NCBI GenBank assembly: GCA_963921425.1
Contig: OY992839.1
Location: 188,501 to 252,500 of the forward strand
Direction of reading: 5' to 3'
Origin: Dryas octopetala
Taxonomy: Eukaryota; Streptophyta; Magnoliopsida; Rosales; Rosaceae
Length of the DNA stretch: 64,000 bases
Shown: positions 21,501 through 30,602 of the stretch, piece by piece
Position numbering within the stretch: the stretch's first letter is position 1
Layout of the letters: every line of letters begins with the position of its first letter
Notes under the pieces: generated by a model
The model's input: the letters and a program-made list of their open reading frames with translations, nothing else
What the model was told of the DNA's origin: nothing
Databases searched by the model: none
Translations under genes and position numbers: made by a program

Positions 21501-22640
21501 TCCATATCGGAAGCAGACGTGATTGTCGGTATTCCTATTAGTCGATTGCCCGTGGAGGATACCCAGATATGGCATTACTCTCGCAATGGACACTATACTG
21601 TCAGAAGTGGATATTGGGTGGCCATGGCAGGGAAACATCGCATGGGGGGTTCTGAGGGGCCCTCTCGGGTTTCAATGGAAGGCTTTTGGCGGGGGGTGTG
21701 GCAACTTAAGATCCCGGGGAAGGTGAAAATTTTTCTTTGGCGAGGATGCAAAGAGATCCTCCCATGTAATGCCAATCTCTTCCACCGTAAACTCTGTGAC
21801 ACTCCCATCTGCCCTTGTTGCTCCAAAAAACCCAAAACCTCTTTACATGCTATTTGGGGCTGTAAGCATGCCCGCTCAATTTGGAACCACTCTTTCCTAA
21901 GTGCAGCAGTGGGATGGCCGATGGGGGGGTCTGTGATGGATTTGATCCAGTTTGCCATGCAGGTCCTCACTAAGGATGAAATGGTTCTTTTTGCTTTCAT
22001 ATGTTGGGGGATTTGGAACTATCGGAATGACTGGGTTCACAATCAGGTGAAAGGGGATGTTGCGCTCTCATTCGATCGCCTGGCCCATTTTGCTGTGGAA
22101 TATGGGGAAGCACAAATTCAGCTGCAGGGTGCAGGATTGGCGTCACCTAGCCTAAATACTTGGGAACATCCGCCTGCTGGAGTGTTCAAAATCAATGTGG
22201 ATGGAAGTACATCTGCGGTGCGGCGCAGGTGTGGTCTGGGAGTGGTGATCCGCGACACTACCGGTGCTGTTATGGTCGCAGCGGCCAAGCAAGTTCCGGG
22301 CTCCTTCTCACCTAATGCCACAGAATTAATGGCTGCTGCAATGGGTTTAACTTTAGCTTTGGATATGGGCTGCCAGCATGTGATTCTCGAAATGGATGCT
22401 CAATATGCAGTAAATTGTATTTTGGATGATTCTCCTTGCTTGCATGCCGACGGTGTCCTGGTGGAGGAAGCTCGCCTTCGAATGGCATCCTTTCGGGAAG
22501 CCACATGCCAATTTAGACGACGGGAGACTAATAGAGTGGCTCATCAGCTAGCCCAATTTGCTAAGTCTCATGTTGGAGTGTCCTTTTGGACTGATGTAAT
22601 GCCTTCATGGCTCATTGAAGCAGTGCTCACTGATTCTTAA
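18552..22640 (+). CDS. LINE ORF2: endonuclease, reverse transcriptase, RNase H polyprotein
   Basis: An uninterrupted 1362-aa frame. Residues 1-220 form an apurinic-type endonuclease: NIRGL near the start, METK, GDFNE near 135 and SDHIP near 220. The reverse transcriptase follows: FRPISLC near 511, ENQSAFVPGRQI, LKLDMAKAYDRVEW, RQGCPLSPYLF and YADDSLLF near 688. A zf-RVT cysteine/histidine segment (CPCCSKKPKTSLHAIWGCKH) lies near 1083. A C-terminal RNase H (about 1210-1350) has INVDGS, an ELMAA glutamate and EMDAQYAV, ending in NRVAHQLA. All core catalytic motifs are present. Its ATG overlaps the ORF1 stop as ATGA (18552-18555), suggesting coupled translation. The codon bias and GC content are higher than in the surrounding AT-rich DNA. 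Confidence 0.93.
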   Translation: MILLSWNIRGLRHTRTFDSFKNLVREKRPDVIFLMETKMTDRQMENLHLILGMKGSMFVGRRGLCGGLIMLWRHGWELKLLSYSPGHIDMQSTHANSPQFRITGFYGNPVVSQRRHSWELLRRLNGIQTSPWLVLGDFNEILSPEEKMGGRDRPEHQMHDFREALLDCNLSVVPFTGDPFTWECRRAGISYIKERLDRAVMNPGLHELFGELTSQHIQFPGSDHIPILVRIFPRASAVPQTPIGRRFHFEQRWCRKEGCEDVIRRVWAATAPGGAEVVPGLKECAGQLKSWSSKLFRSRQIQIKKIQSEIEALKATPPNDTHFMKQRDLEVKLERLVVEDELYWRQRSRILWLREGDRNTRFFHAHAKERGRINSINGLLNEQNEWVTENGVVGNMFCDYFTGLFTTTGGKSMHNIINHVESKITAAMNAGLLHPFTRGEVEKALSQMYPTKSPGVDGMPTLFYQRYWHIVGDSVTDFYLKVLNGHESVGSVNDTLIALIPKIEKPQYVSDFRPISLCTVLYKLVAKSLANRMKGVLPNVISENQSAFVPGRQIIDNVVAAFETTHTIKTQSASATPKMALKLDMAKAYDRVEWCFLEAIMLKLGFHERWVARIMDCITTVRFSVLWKRVPLGNIIPHRGLRQGCPLSPYLFLLCAEGLSALLQDAERQNMIRGVKVGFCAPSVTHLFYADDSLLFLEATTGAIKKILKTYEEASGQLVNFTKSVVCFSKNTEHLIRTIISQVLGVLVMHCHEKYLGLPTVTGRRKLDLFNSLKDRVWQRLNGWKEKLLSRAGKEILLKAVIQAIPTYYMSIFRMSKATCRRITALVSQFWWGNKHKQGMHWLAWEKLCASKLDGGLGFRDLESFNKAMLAKMGWRLLNSPNALVNRVLKGKYFPDGIFSEANLGSRPSFFWRSLMWAKDLLLAGLRWRVGNGDNISVYNDGWLPTPTTFQVHSPRLLANDLRVCDLITPGRQWNYGRIYSLFSISEADVIVGIPISRLPVEDTQIWHYSRNGHYTVRSGYWVAMAGKHRMGGSEGPSRVSMEGFWRGVWQLKIPGKVKIFLWRGCKEILPCNANLFHRKLCDTPICPCCSKKPKTSLHAIWGCKHARSIWNHSFLSAAVGWPMGGSVMDLIQFAMQVLTKDEMVLFAFICWGIWNYRNDWVHNQVKGDVALSFDRLAHFAVEYGEAQIQLQGAGLASPSLNTWEHPPAGVFKINVDGSTSAVRRRCGLGVVIRDTTGAVMVAAAKQVPGSFSPNATELMAAAMGLTLALDMGCQHVILEMDAQYAVNCILDDSPCLHADGVLVEEARLRMASFREATCQFRRRETNRVAHQLAQFAKSHVGVSFWTDVMPSWLIEAVLTDS

Positions 22641-23084
22641 TCAATAAAATTACAGCTTCTTATCAAAAAAAAAATAATAACGTACAATATATTCTCGTCC
22701 CATGATGTATTTTGAGAAAAAGTACAAGGATCGATGCATGGGAAGAGTGAAAATGGGGTTTGCAATTTGGTCTTGTAAGCTTCGATCTTTCTCAGTTATC
22801 AAAATGAGATAGAAGTAAATGAAAAAAATAAAGACAAAAAAGCATAGTTATAACTTAAAATTGAAGAAATTAATTGTTGGGTTCATATATTCATCATTTA
22901 AAATATTCATTTAATCTTAACCACACATCGAATCTAACGGTTGAAAATATAATTTGGCACTTTTTTTGTAACAGAAAATGGCTCTTCTTATTATTATTAG
23001 AGATAATTGGCTATTACATTTTTAGCAGCCAAATTAATTAAGAAAGAAATGTGATCGATATATATATATATAAATATACAAGAA

Positions 23085-23465
23085 TGCTCTAAAATTAACT
23101 AGTTAGTAAGTTAATACAAAACTAATTATCATGTTGGGCCCACTGCACAATGTAATTTCAAAATCCAAACCGTTTATTTTTTAGGCCATGCTTCAAAGAT
23201 CATTCATGTAAAAAATCTTCAAAATCGGAAGTCATTTAGCCATTTGATTATAATAACAACTATTTCTATGCTTTTATTGAAAATACTGTTCGTCTATTTA
23301 TTTGATCTCAATTAGATGACTACATGATTTTCGATTTAGTTAATTTTTTGCAATAATGATCTTTGAAGTATGGCCTAAATAATTGATGGTTCGGATTATT
23401 AGATTAGTGATGTGGTGGGCCCAAAAATATGGTTAGCTTCGTATTAACTTACTAACTGGTTCGGA
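23085..23465. mobile_element. Fold-back MITE (about 380 bp)
   Basis: The left part (CTAGTTAGTAAGTTAATAC, then TGTTGGGCCCA, then TTAGGCCATGCTTCAAAGAT) is mirrored on the right as ATCTTTGAAGTATGGCCTAA, TGGGCCCAA and GTATTAACTTACTAACTGG. Each arm extends for well over 100 bases, so the RNA or single strand would form a long hairpin. No coding frame. It sits in the 3' flank of the fourth PMEI copy. The exact ends and target-site duplication are not clear. Confidence 0.7.
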
Positions 23466-23556
23466 TCGACACAAAACGACTCGTGTGGGCCCCAACAGGA
23501 TATACCTCAACATAAATAAGTTGAGGTATACCTTAACAGAAGGAACCTGTATATAT

Positions 23557-24034
23557 AAGTCCTATCCAGCGATGACCTTGACGATGGCGAGTACATTTTC
23601 GCATAACTGGCGAAAGACTTGGCTCCTGGTTCCCATCTTGGTTTTATCAATGTTGCTAATTAGGAGTTGGAATAAGCAATTACCTCATTCACCAATTTTT
23701 TCACTTGACTGTATTCTATAGGGTAGTAGGGGTCGCTCGACAATACTGCAGAACTGGAGTTGTGAAGCTTCCCAATGGCGTTATCGTAAAGTTGTAAACA
23801 TTTGTCAACCCCCTCTTCTTCCGGCGTGGATTGGGTATTATCCTTGTATGCAACACACATATCCATTAATACCCAACTTCTAATGATCGATGCATTGTTG
23901 GCGGCAATGCTAATTGCTACGACGGCCAACCCCTTAATCTTCATCTCTGGAGGATTGTTGAGGCTAGAGATGCACAAATCCTTGTGAGGCACATATTGGC
24001 ACGCTTCTTCTAGCTTCGCAGCCCTGGCAAGCTA
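23557..24034 (-). pseudogene. PMEI copy 4, broken
   Basis: Clearly related to copies 2 and 3. MPHKDLCISSLNNPPEMKIK is readable from 23992, then the third-cysteine region KCLQLYDNAI and SQVKKLVNEVIAYSNS. It lacks the signal peptide and first cysteine: similarity stops at about 24034, where unrelated sequence begins. Near 23664 a 13-bp deletion, compared with copy 3 (sequence around TGATTGATCACAG), shifts the frame just before the fourth cysteine. Both lesions should abolish function. The stop region differs slightly from the others. Confidence 0.85.
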
Positions 24035-24596
24035 ACATGTTGAATCCATTTCACATCCTGGAAAGCGATTCTCTTCCAATGCATAAATTTACTGTTAGAG
24101 GCGTCACCAATCACCATCTGCTGACAACCATGTATGCGTCTGTGTAGATGTTACCCCTGCAATCTTCCACCATCACTTAATCATGAGCATTCAACAAGCA
24201 GTACGTCAACCACGACAATGGTGAAGGTTCCCATCAATGAATATATGTCCCCTATTGTTATAGCTTCATTTTCCAACCAACCAAATACCAACTCGAAAAA
24301 TTTCCAGAGTGGTCATTAATGGTAGGGGTGTGCAATTAAAAACCGGCCGGACCAGCTAAAAACCCATTTGATTTGGTTTGGTAGATGAAAAGTCAACAAG
24401 TCAAACCAAAGTCAAACCAAACCGCTGTTACCGATTCGGTTGTGATTTGAAATTTCTACAAAGTGGTAAAATCGAATCAGACCGTTTATTATATTTTTTA
24501 ATTTTTTTATATGTGGCATATTAAACAGGTGCGGAGGCAGATTTTGAAATTTGGGGGGCCAAAAACAAAGTACAAAACATCATTTATGAATATTGG
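24035..24596. other. Spacer with possible MITE ends
   Basis: Sequence unrelated to the PMEI unit. From about 24325, GGGGTGTGCAATTAAAAACC followed by GGTTTGGT/AAACCAAA repeats resembles the end of a common plant hAT-like MITE. A second such end, GGTGCGGAGGCAGATTTTGA, lies near 24530. Neither partner end is clear. No gene seen. Confidence 0.35.
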
Positions 24597-24722
24597 GGCC
24601 GTTGCCACTTGTGGCCTATGAATAGGTCCTCCCCTGTTATTATATGTGTATAGCTAATAGCTGTCACATTAATTTTTAGCAGCCAAATTAAGAGAATGGA
24701 GGAAATGGGATGTATCAGTTCT

Positions 24723-25047
24723 AGCTATGATGTTGACGATGGCAGTTATGTCTTCCCATCCTGGTTTTTTCAAGGTTGCTAATTAATTAGTAATTGATCA
24801 CAGGAGTTGGAATCAGCAATTGCCTCAGTCACCAATTTTTTCACTTCACTAGGGTAGTCGTCAGGGTTTGGTTTGAATCGTTTGATTACTGCAGAACTCG
24901 AGTTGTGAAGCTTTTCCATCACGTTTTCGTAAAGAGCATAACATTTTTCAACCCCCTTTGCTTCCGGCAGGTCTTGGGTATCCATTCTATTAATTGTATG
25001 GCTCAGACATATACTGTACTATACGACTGATGTCCGATGCATTGTCA
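24723..25047 (-). pseudogene. PMEI copy 5, fragment related to copy 1
   Basis: Matches the 3' two-thirds of copy 1, including MDTQDLPEAKGVEKC, LYENVMEKLHNSSSAVIKRF and VKKLVTEAIADSNSCDQLL. The start of the gene is gone: similarity ends at about 25047 with GATGTCCGATGCATTGTC. About 30 bases covering the RQLC segment near the stop are deleted (around 24753). It cannot encode a secreted inhibitor. The shared downstream flank (24597-24722) shows this is a DNA duplicate of copy 1. Confidence 0.85.
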
Positions 25048-25202
25048 ATGGTGAAAAGTATTAAATGGAATATTCTTGGTTTATCTTTGAAATCTTCTCT
25101 ATATATATTCCAACTACCTACCCTTTAGCGTCTGCATAACCAAACCAAACAGTCAAGACCTCATCAACCCGCTGAAGATATATCTAGCTCTAACTCAGAG
25201 AA

Positions 25203-25742
25203 ATGGGGTCGATGATTTTCCAACAAAAACCCATGTCTCCAAAGGCAACAACACTATGCCTAATTCTCTTCTATCTGGCCTCCTTCACAACTCCATCTTC
25301 TGCTTCTGTCAGCGAAGAGTTGACAGTCTACCAAGTGCTCCAAGAGTATGACTTCCCAGTTGGTATTCTCCCCAAAGGCGTATTAAGCTATGAACTAGAC
25401 AATTCCACAGGTGAATTCTCTGTCTATTTGAATGGCACTTGTACCTTTTCCATTGACTCATATAAGTTGAAGTACAAGTCCACCATAAAGGGTGTGATAA
25501 CCAAGGACAAGATCTCAAGCTTGAGTGGAATCAAAGTTAAGGTGCTCTTTCTGTGGCTGAGCATTGTCAAAGTGGTTCGTGACGATGATGAGCTCCAATT
25601 CTCTGTGGGCATCGCCTCCGCCGACTTTGCGGTCACTAACTTCCTTGAGAGTCCAACCTGTGGATGCGGATTTGATTGTGTCAATGGTGGGACAAATGGA
25701 ACGAAGATTAAGTTTAATCACTCACTACTGTCCTCTTCTTAA
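25203..25742 (+). CDS. DUF538 family secreted protein, first of a tandem pair
   Basis: A 179-aa intronless protein. It has an N-terminal signal peptide (about residues 14-34, TTLCLILFYLASFTTPSSAS), followed by a DUF538 domain: VYQVLQEYDFPVGILPKGVL, then YELDNSTGEF, LKYKSTIKGVI, GIKVKVLFLWLSIV and VGIASADFAVTNF. It ends in a cysteine cluster (PTCGCGFDC). The family is found in plants and tied to stress and trichome/cell-wall phenotypes, but its biochemical role is not settled. A TATA-like CTATATATAT lies about 105 bases before the start. Together with the next gene it matches the two DUF538 genes next to SAG21 in Arabidopsis. Confidence 0.9.
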   Translation: MGSMIFQQKPMSPKATTLCLILFYLASFTTPSSASVSEELTVYQVLQEYDFPVGILPKGVLSYELDNSTGEFSVYLNGTCTFSIDSYKLKYKSTIKGVITKDKISSLSGIKVKVLFLWLSIVKVVRDDDELQFSVGIASADFAVTNFLESPTCGCGFDCVNGGTNGTKIKFNHSLLSSS

Positions 25743-26528
25743 GTTACTTTTCATTGCCTAAATGTAGGTTGGCTTGTCATTATGTTATATATGATCCCAG
25801 AATAAATGATGTACCACTTACTATGGTAGGTTCTTCTTCTTCATAATTGCAATGGGTTTGTTTCACTCACAAGTCAGCTAATTGATATTGTTTGTTTTTG
25901 CGCACGACATGCTTGGCAGGTGAGGCTTTGGCATGAGGCCTATGCATGTTTGAATTATTGTTGTAATGCATTTTGACTTGCAGATCAGCAATACCACCTG
26001 CCTTAAATTTTAAGAAATTTTGATTTTTTGCTTCCCAAGGTCAAATTATATTGGGCACAGTCCTGCTAAAGGCAAGGGAAAGTGGAATTCTAATACATGT
26101 AACTGCCATTTTATAAGAAAGAAGTAAATCAAAAAAGGAAAACCGAAAAGGTTGTTGGGTGATTAATAGCCTAATGGGCCCCCAAGCGGCCCACTTGTTC
26201 TGCCGTCGTAATTTCCATGTAGATGAGATCGGGACTTCACTACGTAACTCACTAACTCAGTGCGCACCGCAGCCACAACGTGCTTTGTCAAGGTGACAGC
26301 CACGTGGGCTACCTAAAACAATACGAATTCCAAGATACGCCACCGTTTCGTTAACAAATATTGTCGTATTCTTACTATGTATGTCGTCTCCTCCGCACTC
26401 AAAGTCAAACCTAACCGACTCTGCGCCAATATTCTCCCTCCCGGAAAATAACAAAACAAAAATCTTGTTCTACAAGAGAAAAGGCGAGAACAGATCAGAA
26501 AAAAAATAAAAATATATCAAGAAAAACC

Positions 26529-27026
26529 ATGTCTCTCACGGCCATTCTCGCCCTCTTCGTCATCCTATCGCCGTTCGCCACGTCATCAAGGACCGCCGCC
26601 GAGGATACACGGTCGGCGTACGATCTCATCCAAGACTTCGGTCTTCCGATGGGTCTGCTCCCAAAAGGTGTGGCAGGGTACGAACTGGACCAAAGCAACG
26701 GCCAATTCCGTGCTTATTGGAACGGTTCGTGCAGTTTCTCATTGGAGGGTTCGTACCAGTTGAGGTACAAGTCCACCATAAGTGGGTTTATCTCTAAGAA
26801 CAAGCTCTCTGGGCTCACTGGGGTTAGCGTGAAGGTCTTGTTCTTGTGGCTTAATATCGTCGAGGTGACTCGGAATGGCGACGACCTCGATTTCTCGGTG
26901 GGGATTGCTTCGGCGTCGTTTCCAATTGACAATTTTTTCGAATGCCCGCAGTGCGGGTGTGGATTGGATTGCAGCAATGCCCAAGTAAGGAAGATTAAAA
27001 TGAACCCTCTTGTTTCTTCAATTTGA
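26529..27026 (+). CDS. DUF538 family secreted protein, second of a tandem pair
   Basis: A 165-aa intronless protein. It has a signal peptide (MSLTAILALFVILSPFATSS) and DUF538 blocks YDLIQDFGLPMGLLPKGVAG, YELDQSNGQF, LRYKSTISGFI, VKVLFLWLNIVEV and VGIASASFPIDNFFECPQCG. It aligns end to end with the upstream gene, including the cysteine cluster, but is more GC-rich and has clearly diverged, so the tandem duplication is old. A CACGTG box lies about 240 bases upstream (near 26301), within AGCCACGTGGGC, suggesting possible ABA or bZIP/bHLH control. Function is unknown beyond the family. Confidence 0.9.
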   Translation: MSLTAILALFVILSPFATSSRTAAEDTRSAYDLIQDFGLPMGLLPKGVAGYELDQSNGQFRAYWNGSCSFSLEGSYQLRYKSTISGFISKNKLSGLTGVSVKVLFLWLNIVEVTRNGDDLDFSVGIASASFPIDNFFECPQCGCGLDCSNAQVRKIKMNPLVSSI

Positions 27027-30000
27027 AAAAGAAATTGGATTTATAGAGATGGGGATGTTTATGTTAAATTGGAATGATGTTCAATTTGATGTTTTTCAAT
27101 AATTGCTTTGTGTTTATTTACATGTTTTATTATGGAAAACAGATTAAGAATATTAATTGTAATTCTGACGGGAGATTAAGTTAGGGTATAATTGAAATTG
27201 CTATGTATCGATTATTATTGCATATGGGGGGTGGGGGTTATGGTGCCCTGCAGAGAGGTTGAAGTGTGTTTATCTTGGTTGCTAGGGCTCTATGGCTTAT
27301 GTGTTTTCAGTGGCAATTAAAACAACACTTGCTCTCGTGTTTTATCTGATTGTAAGTTCCTTACTTTCTTATCATTCAGATTCAGGAGACAAGTTTTCTA
27401 GTGACCCAGTTTGCATTCGTGTTCATATAGTTGATGTATTGTAGTGTGTATTCATTTCATGTTCTTGTCGTTTTCTGCGTGGATAGCTTGAAAATGTTTG
27501 TGCTAGGTGTTGATGGAAAAGGGTCTGCTTGGAAGTTTGAGGCTTCAGATACCATTAGGGTTAGTGACTTAGAGTTTATGAAGGGTGGTGAGCAGTTTAC
27601 AGTGTGTTCTTACTTCTTATTATGATGCTCTTTTGGGCTCAATGAATGTTGCTTTCTCCAGAAAGATATTTGGAAAACTAATGTGCCAATGAAAATGGCC
27701 TTGTTTGGGGTTTAGGTGGTCACCTGCTCATGGTAAAAGTTGTTTGAAATCATAAGGCCTTAAGGGCTGCTGAATATGGCTCAGAGATTGTTATTTGCAG
27801 TTATGATTTGAGGGTGAACTCAGTGGAGTGGGCATAGCTGACAATATTCTGAATATCTATTAACATTTATGCTTAAGGAAGTTCTTATTTTGGTTTTGGA
27901 GAATATAGAATTCAATTTCAACACATTACCAAAATTTTTGCAGTTCAAAGTCTAGAGTAGTTTTTGTATTTGGTTGCCTCCCCTACAGAACTAATCCTTA
28001 TGCTGTAAGGTGTAAGAAACTTTTAGGAAGAAAATTTCCCTTGACACATGGGTTTATTAATGTAGAGCCAGACGAACTCTGCATTATGTTATGGGTAAAT
28101 GTGAGGGGACATTGTTAAGTCAAAAGGATGTGGGAAAAATATTGGAAATCTCTGTAGCATGAAGTTGATGTCAGTGGCCTTTAGCAATTACAAATGGGAG
28201 AGATTAAGAACCCCTGTGGTATTTGTATTTTCATAAGCTATAAAGACTGTTTGCCGGCTTTAAAGTTAAGTACCTAAAGTCTGAGACTCTGAGCTTATAT
28301 ATAAATTTATGGTTATGAAGTAGTTGCAGTATTTACCAAAGAATTTTATCCCCTGTTGAATAACTGAGGAGACAAAAGTGAAGAAAAACTGAAGATCTGA
28401 TCTGGAAAAGTTTTACTCATTAGATGTTGGAACAATGATTAGCATTCATCTGAAAGAGACTGAGATCTGTGCACTAGTGGTTTTCAAGCTGTGTTGGAAG
28501 AAAATATTGCCGACAATGGCCAGCTTGTGAATTGGGCCGATGGTTTATTATTGCTTTTTTCGGGCTCCCTCTACATTGTGGTATGGTGTATTAGTTATTA
28601 CTGCCAACTTGGGGTCCATGTCCATATCACTGAGGAAGACACAGCGTTTATCACCATATCAGAAAGGAAGGCGCGTTACAAGGTGATGCCGTTTGGTCTG
28701 ACAATGCCAGGGCAACGTAGCAGCGAGCCATGACTGCGCTGTTTCATAGCAGAGTAATAGCAATTTAACTCTTTTTCTAAGGGTTATTCCTCTGATTTTT
28801 AATAGCCAAGGTCTTTGGGTCTACTGTCTTGGACAATACAGAGTTCCGGGCCAATCCATCAGTATTGGGCTTTTTCTACCTTTTCATGTAAAATAGCTAC
28901 AGTCTAGAAAATTGAATTAAGTCGGTGGCTTGCCTCTGAAAATTGTTTCTCCTGGTCTCCCTTTGAAGTTGTGGTGATGAATTGTTGTTTTTTAATCTGT
29001 ATGCCTGATCTCTTTGCTTTATGCATAACGAATATGCCTAATATTTGGCAGATAGAGCACATCATACAGGGAATTGAAGGTTGTGACAACCAAAGTCTAT
29101 TGGATCAATAGCTTTTTTATTTTGAAGTTTCACTGTTTGTGTTTTTCTGGTTTGAGTAGTGGTGTGGCATAGCACACTGTTTCGGAAAGAAACTCCTTTG
29201 ACATTTTGAATAATTGAATGTAGGTTATTATATATATATATATATTACACGGTTTAAAATAGAAACGAAAATAGTTTACATGGTTCTGCGGTAGAATGCA
29301 ATGATGCATTGCTATGCAAGTCCCTGTCTCATTCTAAGAACATCTCTTCAAGCATCCGAGAAGTTGTCTTCGCTGAGTTTCTTCATTTACAAGCAAAGGC
29401 ATAAAAATTTAGGTCAACCCCGTAAATGAATCATCACGTCGACGTCACCGTAAATGGACAACTTTTTGTTTGTACTGGACGCATCATAAATAAAAAATTA
29501 ATAATAGTCGGTCGACAATTCACCGCATCTAGCTAGCTATTGCAACACAAATACGTGATGTATTAGAAGACATTACAAAATTTGGCCCTACCAGAAATTT
29601 TATTGTATCTTGTTTGGCAATGGAGTTGGCAAACAAAGTGAGACACATTGATTGATTCCCTAATATCTATTTATCTGCGCCTAAATAAAATTAGGCTTAA
29701 AGCACAGTCACGTACATGAGCTAACACTAATAATAATGCTCCCATTTTCCTGAATAGTTTATGTCCACCAAATGGCAAATGATATTCGTTTGTCGCCAAT
29801 TATTCAACAGTAGCAGCATCTATCCAGTAATTGCATCAATGATTCTGTATGCACCATCAAGTATCAACCACATTTTATAACTTTATTGCTGGAACTTGCC
29901 AACTTGGGAGCTATTAGACCACTGAATCTAGTTGGACATGACGACCAAAAACGGTGCCGCTTCCTTTCTTGGCCGGTAGTTGCGTAACTAGCTCCTGAGT

Positions 30001-30602
30001 AAGTGACAGCTAGTAGTGATCATCACAATGAGTGTTTTCTCAAAAACATCCAGAGATGGTTCTATACTTGTTTACGGCTATTATATTTATTTTTCTGATA
30101 TGGAATTTTCTCTATCTATATAAAAATTAATTATGTGAACTTGATATGTCAATTACGTGCACGCAGAAAATGAATTTAGTTTGATGAATTGTTCGTTCAA
30201 TTAATGCCAGCATTAGACATCTTAATCAAGGAGGAAATTAATTATGGAGGGGTGGCCTATTAATAAAAGCATGAGGCTTTGGATATACATCAAACAATGA
30301 AAAGACATCACATCTGTCTTTCTGTGAAGTTTACCGAGTCCCTACCAATTCATAAACGAGGTCAAATTTGGTCCAAAAGAAGAACATAGCCCTTGACAAA
30401 ATAATGAACCAACGAAAATGAAACAAACAAGCGAATGAATAATAATATATGGCGTGAATTAATTATCTTTTATTCCAGAGGACGGAGGAAGTTGCTATTA
30501 CAAAATGTATAGTCCGGCGAAGAATTCAAACACAAACACGCCGACAGCCCATTCCTCATCTTGTGTTTCGGAAGATTCGAAATTGAGTTCAACGAATGGA
30601 TC
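27027..30602. other. Long spacer between DUF538 and the LEA gene
   Basis: Non-coding as far as I can see, apart from a Ty3/gypsy remnant near 28620-28770. It has a (TA)n tract near 29230. The sequence from about 27250 to 28500 is less AT-rich than most spacers, and several short decayed frames suggest more old transposon sequence that I cannot place. Confidence 0.4.
28620..28770 (+). mobile_element. Decayed Ty3/gypsy reverse-transcriptase fragment
   Basis: One frame reads EEDTAFITISERKARYKVMP followed by FGLT. This is recognisable as the region just before the RT palm of Ty3/gypsy polyproteins, whose hallmark is VMPFGL. A shifted frame immediately after (from about 28707) continues as QRAMTALFH, which is the expected next motif. 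A frameshift and a stop show it is dead. No LTRs are visible near it. Confidence 0.65.

Larger units (their letters stand above)
16722..22677 (+). mobile_element. Full-length L1-type LINE retrotransposon
   Basis: A non-LTR element about 6 kb long. It has a 5' UTR (16722-16909), a gag-like ORF1 region, an overlapping ORF2 with endonuclease, reverse transcriptase and RNase H, and a 3' A-rich tail (22665-22677) just after AATCAATAAAATTACAGC. The right flank TAACGTACAATATATTCTC (22678-22696) is matched on the left at 16689-16721, where the same sequence carries extra AT units. This is a 19-bp target-site duplication whose left copy gained an (AT)n expansion. The surrounding DNA matches the uninterrupted duplicate at about 13870, so insertion boundaries are well supported. 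The nearly perfect duplication and intact ORF2 suggest a fairly young insertion. Confidence 0.92.

Noticed and set aside
27431..27625. 64-codon plus-strand frame in the DUF538-LEA spacer
   Set aside because: No recognisable domain, no partner exon, and the surrounding sequence looks like decayed transposon DNA.
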